In this document: positions 15,340 through 22,093 of the stretch, piece by piece
Layout: each line of letters opens with the position of its first letter
How positions within the stretch are numbered: the first letter of the stretch is position 1
DNA from: CAZBMJ01 sp964493205
Lineage (GTDB): Bacteria > Myxococcota > UBA727 > JABDBI01
Direction of reading: 5' to 3'
Length of the DNA stretch: 22,541 nucleotides
Assembly: GCA_964493205.1 (NCBI GenBank)
Contig: CAZBMJ010000035.1
Span: 1 to 22,541, forward strand
Position numbers and translations under genes: made by a program
Notes under the pieces: model-generated
Database searches by the model: none
The model's input: only the letters and a program-made list of their open reading frames with translations
What the model was told of the DNA's origin: nothing

Positions 15340-15873
15340 ATGGATTTTGCACCACTCGATAATCACCTATCAGGCCTTTGTGATGATTTTGAAAAACAAT
15401 TGGCTTATTTTTTTGGCGTAAGCGATGAGGGCCCCGTCAGCGAGGCTTACATAGCTGCCTTGCATCAGCTTGAAGGTGTTGATTGTCGTAATTTATCACC
15501 ACAAATCGAGCGCAATGTCCTGCGCTTGTTTGAAGTAGCGTATGGATCCATTGCTGAACAACAAAAATGGCATTTTGATATCGAGGGTGCGGCCAGGCTT
15601 GAACTTCAAATTATTTTGTATCAGGAGCAAGGCATGTCTTTTGAAGCAGTCGAGAAATTGTCGATTGAGCTTTATAACGTCGTTTTTCAATCAGATTCGC
15701 CCCAAATCCGCAAAGCTGTAATGTTGCGCACCTTTCTTTATCATTACAAATATCAACTTCAAAAGAGCGATATAAAAATTTCGCCAGCTGATAAACTAGT
15801 AATGACCCACCTGGCGGCGACGAGCGAGGAATATCTAAACTCGGCACGCAAAAAATCAGCTGTTGAACGCTAA
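15340..15873 (+). CDS. Hypothetical protein of higher GC than its surroundings
   Basis: I do not recognise this 177-residue protein. It looks wholly alpha-helical and soluble, with no signal peptide, membrane segment or clear motif: MDFAPLDNHLSGLCDD, later EGAARLELQIILYQEQ and IRKAVMLRTFLYHYKY. A good ribosome site (TGAGG, 15328-15332) precedes the ATG. Its DNA uses codons such as CGC, GTC and GGC and is visibly richer in G+C than neighbours; the 60 bases from 15421 contain 34 G or C by hand count. That suggests recent transfer or different selection. It runs towards the MNT/HEPN genes and ends 19 bp before the displaced copy of the punA 3' end. The 137 bp upstream include a bulged hairpin at 15224-15242 of unknown use. 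Confidence 0.7.
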   Translation: MDFAPLDNHLSGLCDDFEKQLAYFFGVSDEGPVSEAYIAALHQLEGVDCRNLSPQIERNVLRLFEVAYGSIAEQQKWHFDIEGAARLELQIILYQEQGMSFEAVEKLSIELYNVVFQSDSPQIRKAVMLRTFLYHYKYQLQKSDIKISPADKLVMTHLAATSEEYLNSARKKSAVER

Positions 15874-15891
15874 GGATTAATAGCAATTCCA

Positions 15892-15940
15892 ATATTTTTT
15901 AACAAATATCTTCAATCATAAGCTTTATTAATTGGCTTAG
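15892..15940. repeat. Displaced 49-bp copy of the punA 3' end
   Basis: By eye this is identical over 49 bp, same orientation, to 16757-16805. On the minus strand it encodes the last 13 codons and stop of punA (ending MIEDIC), detached from the rest of the gene. Identity stops sharply on both sides. The 865-bp spacing contains the MNT/HEPN pair. It looks like one end of an inserted or recombined segment. Confidence 0.9.
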
Positions 15941-15954
15941 CTTCCAGACTTCAG

Positions 15955-15980
15955 TACAAAATGGGTTTTGTAATTTTTTT
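15955..15980 (+). terminator. Intrinsic terminator after the higher-GC gene
   Basis: TACAAAA (15955-15961) pairs perfectly with TTTTGTA (15966-15972) across loop TGGG, followed by ATTTTTTT on the plus strand. It lies 82 bp after the stop of the 15340-15873 gene, on the same strand. The stem is AT-rich, hence moderate confidence. Confidence 0.55.
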
Positions 15981-16079
15981 AAGCTAGATAATATATAGAT
16001 TATTTATTTGAGATTTTTTGTTGTGCTCAGCCAAAACGGGGAATTTCAAACGTAGGCCCTGGTTTTACACTGGTAGATA

Positions 16080-16469
16080 CTAAAGAAAACTAGTTTTGTT
16101 TCTATCAAAAGTTTTTCGCAAAATTGGTACATATAATCTAATATGAGCAAAAATATTATTGGCTAAAGCTTCATCGTAGGTATGAGAAGTTAAATTGCGG
16201 TCTTTTAGCATATTTAGCCAGGTAAATTCATCATCGAGAAGTCCAGCACTAAATGCTTCTTTTAGAACATCTTTAGGATAATTTACTTGAATACCTTTAT
16301 TGTTTAGAAAAATTTTTAATAATTTCCAAAATAATTCAAAGGTAAACTCAAAACGTTGAATTGTTGCATCAATAATGCTTCTATCGTCTGATGGTGGCTT
16401 TAGATAAATTTGTTCTAATGAAATTAAGGCTTTTTCAAATTTATTTGCGTTAAGAATTAGTTTTGACAT
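16080..16469 (-). CDS. HEPN-domain protein, HI0074-like (toxin-type partner)
   Basis: A 129-residue helical protein of the family named nucleotidyltransferase substrate-binding protein (HI0074 type, HEPN fold). The family motif RN.TSH.Y is present at 91-98 (RNLTSHTY); in HEPN RNases of this kind the R, N and H form the active site. Also typical are ATIQRFEFTFELFWKLLK and VLKEAFSAGLLDD. The MNT gene precedes it and overlaps by 20 bp, the normal order for antitoxin MNT and toxin HEPN. In characterised systems the MNT protein adds AMP to the HEPN toxin and silences it; whether this pair does so is inferred. It is the last gene of the deo operon by strand and spacing. No convincing minus-strand terminator is seen after it. 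Confidence 0.85.
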   Translation of the reverse strand: MSKLILNANKFEKALISLEQIYLKPPSDDRSIIDATIQRFEFTFELFWKLLKIFLNNKGIQVNYPKDVLKEAFSAGLLDDEFTWLNMLKDRNLTSHTYDEALANNIFAHIRLYVPILRKTFDRNKTSFL

Positions 16470-16758
16470 AAACTTCTAAACCTTCACTTTTAATATTGTT
16501 TTTAAGATCAGTATTATCTACTAGTGTATCAAATCTTACACAATCTATTTTAAGCAAGGTATCAGCATTTTCTATACAATCTAATAGTGATAACCATTCT
16601 TTGTCAGTAGCTTCTGGACAAACAATGGCAATATCAATATCTGAGCGTTCAAGATTATCTCTACGTGCTCGTGAACCAAATAGAATAATTCTCTCAACAA
16701 AATCAAACTTGGTTAATTCTTTAAAAAATTTATATTTTGTTAAATCAAAATTATTCAT
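16450..16758 (-). CDS. MNT-family nucleotidyltransferase (antitoxin-type partner)
   Basis: A 102-residue minimal nucleotidyltransferase beginning MNNFDLTKYKFF. The pattern GSRARRDNLERSDIDIAIV gives GS at 28-29 and the metal-binding D40 and D42, the GS-x10-DxD signature of MNT proteins. The start is ATG 16758, whose A and T are the last two bases of the 49-bp repeat; the TTG at 16770 lies inside punA and lacks support. It begins 5 bp after the punA stop, so it depends on the deo operon promoter unless it has its own. No good ribosome site precedes it, which suggests coupling to translation of punA. Together with HEPN it resembles HI0073/HI0074 and MntA/HepT-type modules. Confidence 0.88.
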   Translation of the reverse strand: MNNFDLTKYKFFKELTKFDFVERIILFGSRARRDNLERSDIDIAIVCPEATDKEWLSLLDCIENADTLLKIDCVRFDTLVDNTDLKNNIKSEGLEVYVKTNS

Positions 16759-16805
16759 ATTTTTTAACAAATATCTTCAATCATAAGCTTTATTAATTGG
16801 CTTAG
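16757..16805. repeat. Functional-gene copy of the 49-bp punA-end repeat
   Basis: This copy includes the last 13 codons and stop of punA (16764-16805) plus 7 bp beyond, up to the second base of the MNT start codon. It is identical to 15892-15940 by eye and in the same orientation. The pair of copies brackets MNT and HEPN. The arrangement is like an element that integrates at a gene end and restores it, though no integrase is present. Confidence 0.9.
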
Positions 16806-17612
16806 TTTTTCTGATACTTTTAAGTTTATTTCCATGACTTCTTCATGATTAATATTTTTACTTGACAGCCCAGCAGCTTTGTTAGTTAAACATGAAATTC
16901 CAGCCACACGTAAACCCATATGACGAGCGACAATGGTTTCAAATACTGTACTCATGCCCACGGCATGTGCACCGAGCAATTTTAACATACGTATTTCAGC
17001 AGGAGTTTCATAAGTGGGGCCAAGTAGGCCAGCATAAACACCAGTATGCATGGTGATACCAACCTTGCTGGCTGCATTAAGAGATAAATTTATTAACTCT
17101 TTATCATAGGCGTGACTCATATCTACAAATCTAGGCCCATATTCTGCATTATTTTTACCAATAAGAGGATTCTGGCCTGTAAAATTAATATGATCAGTAA
17201 TGGCCATGAGCTCACCTGGCTCAAAATTATCACCCATAGCACCGCTAGCATTGGTCAAGATTAAATTTTTAATACCTAATTGGGCCATGACTCTTATGGG
17301 GAAAACTACATCTTGTAATGCGTGTCCTTCATAAAAATGCAAACGGCCACTTAGAGCTATTACTTGTTTATTACCAAGCTTGCCATAAATTATTTCACCC
17401 TTATGACCTTGTACACTCGAATTGGCCATATAGGGCACACTAGAAAACTTACAGAACTTAGCATTTGGGCTATTTTTTAAATCTTCGCCTAAATTGCTTA
17501 AGCCAGAGCCAAGCACTAAACCTATGCTTGGTAAATTATTTTGAGTTATATCAAAATAATTATTTATAAATTTACAAGCTTCATTAATATTTTGAGCATT
17601 GGCATTAAACAT
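16764..17612 (-). CDS. punA: Purine-nucleoside phosphorylase
   Basis: Splits inosine, guanosine and their deoxy forms with phosphate into base and (deoxy)ribose-1-phosphate. The 282-residue protein belongs to the trimeric, mammalian-like PNP class. Visible are the phosphate loop GLVLGSGLSNLG (31-42), GHKGEIIYG, GRLHFYEGH (89-97), NASGAMG (121-127), GPTYETPAEIRM (198-209) with the ribose/base contacts, AVGMSTVFE, and CLTNKAAG (241-248) with the purine-binding Asn244. It sits 12 bp after nupC, with AAGGA before its ATG. Its final 42 bp are part of the 49-bp direct repeat. The sequence is intact to its stop. Confidence 0.94.
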   Translation of the reverse strand: MFNANAQNINEACKFINNYFDITQNNLPSIGLVLGSGLSNLGEDLKNSPNAKFCKFSSVPYMANSSVQGHKGEIIYGKLGNKQVIALSGRLHFYEGHALQDVVFPIRVMAQLGIKNLILTNASGAMGDNFEPGELMAITDHINFTGQNPLIGKNNAEYGPRFVDMSHAYDKELINLSLNAASKVGITMHTGVYAGLLGPTYETPAEIRMLKLLGAHAVGMSTVFETIVARHMGLRVAGISCLTNKAAGLSSKNINHEEVMEINLKVSEKLSQLIKLMIEDIC

Positions 17613-17624
17613 ACGTAAAATCCT

Positions 17625-19097
17625 TTAAAAAATTATACCGGCAATAGCTGCAGTTTGTAGGCAAGCAAGAGTACCTGCGATCATGGCTCTCAATCCAAGC
17701 TTTGCAAAATCTTGTCTTCTGCTGGGAGCTAAAGAAGCCAAGCCACCGATTTGAATACCAATGGAAGCAAAGTTAGCAAAACCACATAAAGCGTAAGTTG
17801 CTATTACTGCACTCTTAGTGTTTTTTATGAGACCATTATGTAAATAATCTGATAACTGCAAATAAGCTACAAACTCGTTAACAACAGTTTTTAAACCTAA
17901 AAGATTTCCTATTGCTGATGCATCTTCCCAGGGTACGCCTAAAATATAAGCAAAAGGAGCAAAAATAAAAGCAAATATTCTTTGTAAGCTTAAGTTTTCA
18001 ATGCCAACAAAAGATCCCATGCCACCAATTAGCCAGTTAAACAATGAAATAATAGCGATGAAAGCTACTAACATTGCGCCTACGTTTAGGGCTAAACTTA
18101 AGCCATCAGATGCACCTCTGGTGGTGGCATCAAAAGCATTAATGTCATCCATGGCAATTTTGATATTTTTTGCTGATAAGTCACCAAAATTAGCAGTTTC
18201 TGGAACCATTATTTTCGCTAATACTAATGATGCTGGAGCGCTCATCACGCTTGCTGCAAGTAAGTGGCCTGCAATATCAGGAAAATCAGCCACAAGCATA
18301 CCAACAAATGCTGCAAGTACACCACCAGATACAGTAGCAAAACCGCCTGTCATAATGGCCATAATTTCAGATCTAGTCATATTGGCGATAAATGGTTTTA
18401 CTAAGAAAGGAGCTTCTGTTTGACCAACGAAAATATTGGCTGCGGCGGAAAAACTTTCTGCACCAGAGCATTTTAGAGTTACTTGCATGAATCTGGCGAT
18501 CCACGAAATAATCCATTGCAAAATACCAAAATAATATAAAACAGCTGTTAAAGAAGAAAAGAAAACAATAGTAGGTAATACTGAAAAAGCAAAAAAAGCT
18601 CCTGTATTAGCCATATTTCCAGTAAATTCTAAGGCTGCCATACTTTGAGGAGCTCCAGGGCTAGGTATGCCAACAGGTACGTTTAGTCCTACTAAGTTAC
18701 CAAATAAAAATCTGGCTCCATCATTGGAAAAGCTTAATATTTTTACAATTAGCTCGTTAGCTGTATCAAAAATAACCCGTCCTATTTGAGTTTTTAATAC
18801 AAGTAATGCTAAAACAGCTTGTAAGCCAGTGCCAAGAATAACTAAGCGCCAAGAAATAGCCTTTTTGTTATCAGATAAAGCATATGCAAGAATCATAATA
18901 AAAATTAACCCCAAAAAACCAGTCATTCTCTCAGGTATAGTTTGCTCTGGAGGGTTAGCTATTTTTAGAGCATTTTGGACATTGGGTGATTCTTTGACGA
19001 TGTTTTCTATTTCTTGCTTGGCTTCTTCATTTAAATCCATGGGCTCAGCAAAAGACATATTCGCAAATAATAAACTCACTAACATAAAAATTTTCAT
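17625..19097 (-). CDS. nupC: Concentrative nucleoside transporter (CNT family) with N-terminal signal-like extension
   Basis: An inner-membrane ion-coupled nucleoside importer. The family signature GAESFSAAANIFVGQTEAP is at about 212-230, followed by KPFIANMTRSEIMAIMTGGFATVSGGVLAAFVGML, and the C-terminal half has the second conserved repeat (FVAYLQLSDYLHNG, YALCGFANFASIGIQIGG). It is 490 residues, about 90 more than E. coli NupC. The first 17 residues (MKIFMLVSLLFANMSFA) look like a cleavable signal peptide, and about 40 acidic residues follow before the first core helix at 59. So a small periplasmic N-terminal segment is likely, an unusual feature for this family. It lies between deoA (16-bp gap) and punA (12-bp gap). 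Confidence 0.92.
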   Translation of the reverse strand: MKIFMLVSLLFANMSFAEPMDLNEEAKQEIENIVKESPNVQNALKIANPPEQTIPERMTGFLGLIFIMILAYALSDNKKAISWRLVILGTGLQAVLALLVLKTQIGRVIFDTANELIVKILSFSNDGARFLFGNLVGLNVPVGIPSPGAPQSMAALEFTGNMANTGAFFAFSVLPTIVFFSSLTAVLYYFGILQWIISWIARFMQVTLKCSGAESFSAAANIFVGQTEAPFLVKPFIANMTRSEIMAIMTGGFATVSGGVLAAFVGMLVADFPDIAGHLLAASVMSAPASLVLAKIMVPETANFGDLSAKNIKIAMDDINAFDATTRGASDGLSLALNVGAMLVAFIAIISLFNWLIGGMGSFVGIENLSLQRIFAFIFAPFAYILGVPWEDASAIGNLLGLKTVVNEFVAYLQLSDYLHNGLIKNTKSAVIATYALCGFANFASIGIQIGGLASLAPSRRQDFAKLGLRAMIAGTLACLQTAAIAGIIF

Positions 19098-19113
19098 TGC
19101 ATCTCACTTTATT

Positions 19114-20421
19114 TTATAGGGTCGAAATTCTTTCTAAACAAATAACAGGTTTACTTATTAAATTTTGAGTAATAGAAAAAGCATTGGTAAGTTTAATAGT
19201 AGCTTCTTCAATTCCTTTGCTATTTACATGCATAGTAAATATAGGCTGATCTTTTTGCACTTTATCGCCAATTTTTGCGTGTATCTCAATACCAACTGCA
19301 GGGTCAATACTATCTGTTAGCTTAAATTTACCGCTGCCTAATAAACTTGATGCAATACCAATATCTTCACAATTCATACGAGAAATAAAGCCGTTTTCTT
19401 TGGCCATAAGAACTATTTTTTGATGAGATTGGGTGAATTTAGTGGGATTTTCGATATAACTTATATCGCCACCTTGGGCTTTAACCATTTGTATAAATTT
19501 ATTAAAAGCACTGCCATTATTTAATGAGTCAGTAATTTTTTTGCGGCCTTCTTCTAAACTTTTTACTAAGTTGCCCAATAAAAGCATTTCTGCACCAAGC
19601 TCAATAGTTAAGTAGGTGCTATCTTTAGGACCTTGGTTTTTTAGTATATTGATACTTTCAATTATTTCTAATGAATTGCCTATCATACTACCCAAAGGCT
19701 GATCCATATCAGTTATGCATACAGTAATATGCTTATTCATATGGCGGCCAATATTTACCATGGCTGAAGCTAGAGCATTTGCGTGGCTTAGTTCTTTCAT
19801 AAAAGCACCAGAACCAAATTTGACATCTAAGACTAAGCCATCAATGCCTTCAGCAAGTTTTTTTGACATAATGGAAGAACATATGAGCGGTATAGATTCT
19901 ACACACCCGCTAACATCTCGTAGAGCATAGATTTTTTTATCAGCTGGAGCAATACTTGAAGTTTGGCCCATAATAATACAGCCCACTTCTTCTACTTGTT
20001 TAACATAATCACTAGAAGAAATATCTGTTCTAAAACCTGGAATACTTTCAAGTTTATCAAGTGTTCCACCTGTATGACCAAGACCACGTCCGGCGATCAT
20101 TGGCACCCTCAGCCCACAAGCCGCAGCTGCAGGAGCCAGTGGAATACTTATTTTATCGCCCACCCCCCCTGTTGAATGCTTGTCTATTAAGGGCCGTGAA
20201 TCTTTTTTATGTTCAATAACCTCACCAGAGTGAAGCATTATATTTGTTAAAGAAGATGTTTCTTCTTCATTCATGCCATTGATACAGATAGACATTAAAA
20301 AAGCAGACATTTGATAATCAGGAATTGCGCCAGTTACATAATTATTCACCATATATCTTATTTCATCTGTATTTAAAATTTCTTTTTGGCGCTTTTTCTT
20401 GATTATTTCTACTGTCTGCAT
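19114..20421 (-). CDS. deoA: Thymidine/pyrimidine-nucleoside phosphorylase
   Basis: Splits thymidine (and perhaps uridine) with phosphate into base and (deoxy)ribose-1-phosphate. The 435-residue protein has all family blocks: LIDKHSTGGVGDKIS (78-92), the phosphate-binding GRGLGHTGGTLDKLESIPG (111-129), MGQTSSIAPADKKIYALRDV (151-170), and SIPLICSSIMSKKLAEG with the following LDVKFGSGAFMK. The C-terminal domain is complete. Length suits both E. coli DeoA and Bacillus Pdp; I cannot separate their substrate ranges by eye. AAGGA precedes the ATG. It starts 16 bp after deoC. Confidence 0.94.
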   Translation of the reverse strand: MQTVEIIKKKRQKEILNTDEIRYMVNNYVTGAIPDYQMSAFLMSICINGMNEEETSSLTNIMLHSGEVIEHKKDSRPLIDKHSTGGVGDKISIPLAPAAAACGLRVPMIAGRGLGHTGGTLDKLESIPGFRTDISSSDYVKQVEEVGCIIMGQTSSIAPADKKIYALRDVSGCVESIPLICSSIMSKKLAEGIDGLVLDVKFGSGAFMKELSHANALASAMVNIGRHMNKHITVCITDMDQPLGSMIGNSLEIIESINILKNQGPKDSTYLTIELGAEMLLLGNLVKSLEEGRKKITDSLNNGSAFNKFIQMVKAQGGDISYIENPTKFTQSHQKIVLMAKENGFISRMNCEDIGIASSLLGSGKFKLTDSIDPAVGIEIHAKIGDKVQKDQPIFTMHVNSKGIEEATIKLTNAFSITQNLISKPVICLERISTL

Positions 20422-20437
20422 AGTTATCTTTTCCTTT

Positions 20438-21085
20438 TTAAGGGGCTAAAATTATTCTTGATTTAGACGAGCCTATCCTGTCGGCGCCTGCCGCAATAAG
20501 CTCTTGGGCGAATTCATGATCTTTTATTCCACCAGAAGCTTTAATCTTTATAGAGCTTGGTAATAATTGCCTCATTAGTGCTATATCAGCCGCTTGAGCA
20601 CCTGCTTTATGTAATCCTGTGGATGTTTTAATGAAATCTGCTTTGGCTAAAGCTATTAAAGAGCAAGCAATTGCTAGTTGTTCTTTAGTTAAGGCACTTG
20701 TTTCAGCGATTACCTTTACTAGAGCTGGAGAAGCATTTTTAACCACAGCTTTAATACCAGCTAATACTTTTTCATAATCTTTATTTATTAAAGCTTCGTA
20801 ATCAAGAACCATATCTAGTTCGTCAGCCCCAAATGCTTTAGCAGCTATAGTTTCTAATATTTTTTGTTCATCAGAAGCTTGACCTAGGGGGAAATCGATT
20901 ACTGTTACTATTTTTATATTTGTGTCTTTAAGAAGCTTTTTAGATAAAGCGACCCATTCCAGAGGTATACAAACCCCAAAGACATTTAATTCTATGGCTT
21001 CTTTTATATGAGAGGTTAGGGCTTCGTAGGAGACATTTTCTCCCAAAATAGTGTGTTCAATTCTCTTAGCGAGTTCTTGCTTCAT
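20438..21085 (-). CDS. deoC: Deoxyribose-phosphate aldolase
   Basis: Class I aldolase that cleaves 2-deoxyribose-5-phosphate to glyceraldehyde-3-phosphate and acetaldehyde. It is 215 residues, the short bacterial/archaeal form. Active-site residues are visible: Asp91 in ELDMVLDY, the Schiff-base Lys153 in ADFIKTSTG, and Lys182 in IKASGGI. KVIAETSAL and a C-terminal GADRIGSS phosphate-binding stretch also fit. It is the first gene of the deo operon. The phosphopentomutase that would link deoA/punA products to deoC is not in this window. Confidence 0.95.
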   Translation of the reverse strand: MKQELAKRIEHTILGENVSYEALTSHIKEAIELNVFGVCIPLEWVALSKKLLKDTNIKIVTVIDFPLGQASDEQKILETIAAKAFGADELDMVLDYEALINKDYEKVLAGIKAVVKNASPALVKVIAETSALTKEQLAIACSLIALAKADFIKTSTGLHKAGAQAADIALMRQLLPSSIKIKASGGIKDHEFAQELIAAGADRIGSSKSRIILAP

Positions 21086-21116
21086 AAAATCTCATTTGAA
21101 CTAAAAATTTTATGGA

Positions 21117-21156
21117 ATAGTTTGGTATTTTTCTTGGTTGGTCAATACCCAAGAAA
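21117..21156 (-). promoter_or_regulatory. Putative deo operon promoter with inverted-repeat operator
   Basis: TTTCTTGG (21130-21137) and CCAAGAAA (21149-21156) form a perfect 8-bp inverted repeat with 11 bp between, 45-71 bp upstream of deoC. Read on the minus strand, the centre contains TTGACC (21145-21140), which after 17 bp is followed by AACTAT (21122-21117), a passable -35/-10 pair. A repressor bound at the repeat would cover the -35. The rest of the 136-bp gap holds CTTATT/AATAAG at about 21159-21176 and the hairpin listed next. Confidence 0.45.
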
Positions 21157-21199
21157 GCTTATTGTAAATAATAAGAATATTTATTTTGTATATTAATTC

Positions 21200-21214
21200 C
21201 TCTTATTTTAAGAG
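21200..21214 (-). terminator. Weak hairpin after the module 2 barrel gene
   Basis: CTCTTA (21200-21205) and TAAGAG (21209-21214) form a perfect 6-bp stem with a 3-nt loop, 8 bp after the stop of the barrel gene at 21222. No run of T follows on the minus strand, so termination is only possible, not shown. Confidence 0.3.
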
Positions 21215-21221
21215 TTATTAA

Positions 21222-21944
21222 CTAAAATATAAAACTTAAACCGCTAGATAATATGACAGATTGGTTCATAAACCAAAAGTAATTTGGTCCTGTTTTTATT
21301 TCACTTATATTTTGGGACACTTTTAGATTCTTAGCAAGATTTAACTCGCCTAAATAAGTGGACTCTACAAAAATACCAAATCTAGAAAAGAGAAAATAAT
21401 CTATTCCTACAGAAATTGAAGTATTAACAGAAGGCAAAGATTGATTACTATAAATAGAATCTCCGTACTTATCATAAGTGGCCGAAAGCTGCTCTTTAGA
21501 ACCCCCTCTCATAAACTTATGAGTTGGATAGGAAAATGAACTACCAAAACCACCACCAAACTTAGTATAAAAAGATATGATATCTGTAATGGGAAGAAAA
21601 GGCTTAGCAAAAATACTTAAATTTATTTTATAGGAAGATAATTCTCTATCAGAACCATCCAGATCTAGTTTATCCATAAAAAAACTAAATTTAAAACCAG
21701 CATTTATATATTTATATAAATTATGTTCGTTACCTAATGCATAATATCCTTTAGAAATAGTTTTTTGTTTAATAATAGTGTTTAGATCATAAGCATTACC
21801 AAATACTCCATATCCATACATAAAATAAAATTTAGGAAACCTTATTCTGTCAACGGTTTCTTCTCCCAATAAAATATCTTGAGACCATACATAATTAAAA
21901 TTAAAAATATGCAGTAAAAAAAATAAAAAAAATTTTTTCATCAT
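21222..21944 (-). CDS. Predicted outer-membrane beta-barrel protein of module 2
   Basis: A 240-residue exported protein, MMKKFFLFFLLHIFNFNYVWS then QDILLGEETVDRIRF. It shares with the protein at 14477-15202 the opening LGEET, NLYKYINAG, FAKPFLPIT, GGGFG, YGDSIY, FGIFVES and the end NQSVILSSGLSFIF with terminal Phe. Overall likeness is moderate, clearly lower than between the two helicases, as expected for surface-exposed barrels. Conserved blocks are mostly predicted strands; the regions between differ in length, like loops. It diverges from copy 2 of the helicase, as its paralogue does from copy 1. No known family is recognised. Confidence 0.7.
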   Translation of the reverse strand: MMKKFFLFFLLHIFNFNYVWSQDILLGEETVDRIRFPKFYFMYGYGVFGNAYDLNTIIKQKTISKGYYALGNEHNLYKYINAGFKFSFFMDKLDLDGSDRELSSYKINLSIFAKPFLPITDIISFYTKFGGGFGSSFSYPTHKFMRGGSKEQLSATYDKYGDSIYSNQSLPSVNTSISVGIDYFLFSRFGIFVESTYLGELNLAKNLKVSQNISEIKTGPNYFWFMNQSVILSSGLSFIF

Positions 21945-21960
21945 AAATATTCCAGTTGCC

Positions 21961-22007
21961 TAGTTTTTTAAAATATTTATATTATTGTAAAATAAAAAAA
22001 ATAATAG
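21961..22007. promoter_or_regulatory. Conserved divergent promoter core of module 2
   Basis: Inverted counterpart of 14412-14458. On the minus strand it reads CTATTATTTTTTTTATTTTA at one end and TATAAATATTTTAAAAAACT at the other. It is 16 bp from the barrel start (18 bp in module 1) but 86 bp from the helicase start (39 bp in module 1). The extra helicase leader holds TATTTTTA/TAAAAATA (22015-22022, 22029-22036), a perfect AT-only inverted repeat followed by GATTTTTT, a possible attenuator. Confidence 0.55.
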
Positions 22008-22093
22008 TGACAAATATTTTTATTTTATTAAAAATAGATTTTTTATAGCAAGTCTTTAGAATATTATTATGGATTGCTTTATAAGGTGCTCAA

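Noticed and set aside
15611..15892. Minus-strand open frame of 93 codons opposite the higher-GC gene
   Set aside because: It lies antisense to a gene with a good ribosome site and has no domain or signal of its own.
16496..16786. Plus-strand open frame of 96 codons opposite MNT
   Set aside because: It mirrors the MNT gene with its GS-x10-DxD signature; no start signal is visible.
15340..16805. Prophage or integrated plasmid remnant
   Set aside because: Only a gene-end duplication and a toxin-antitoxin pair are present; there is no integrase, replication or phage gene.
18001..18423. Plus-strand open frame of 140 codons inside nupC
   Set aside because: It is antisense to the conserved CNT core; its Ala/Pro/Thr-rich product is a mirror of the transporter codons.
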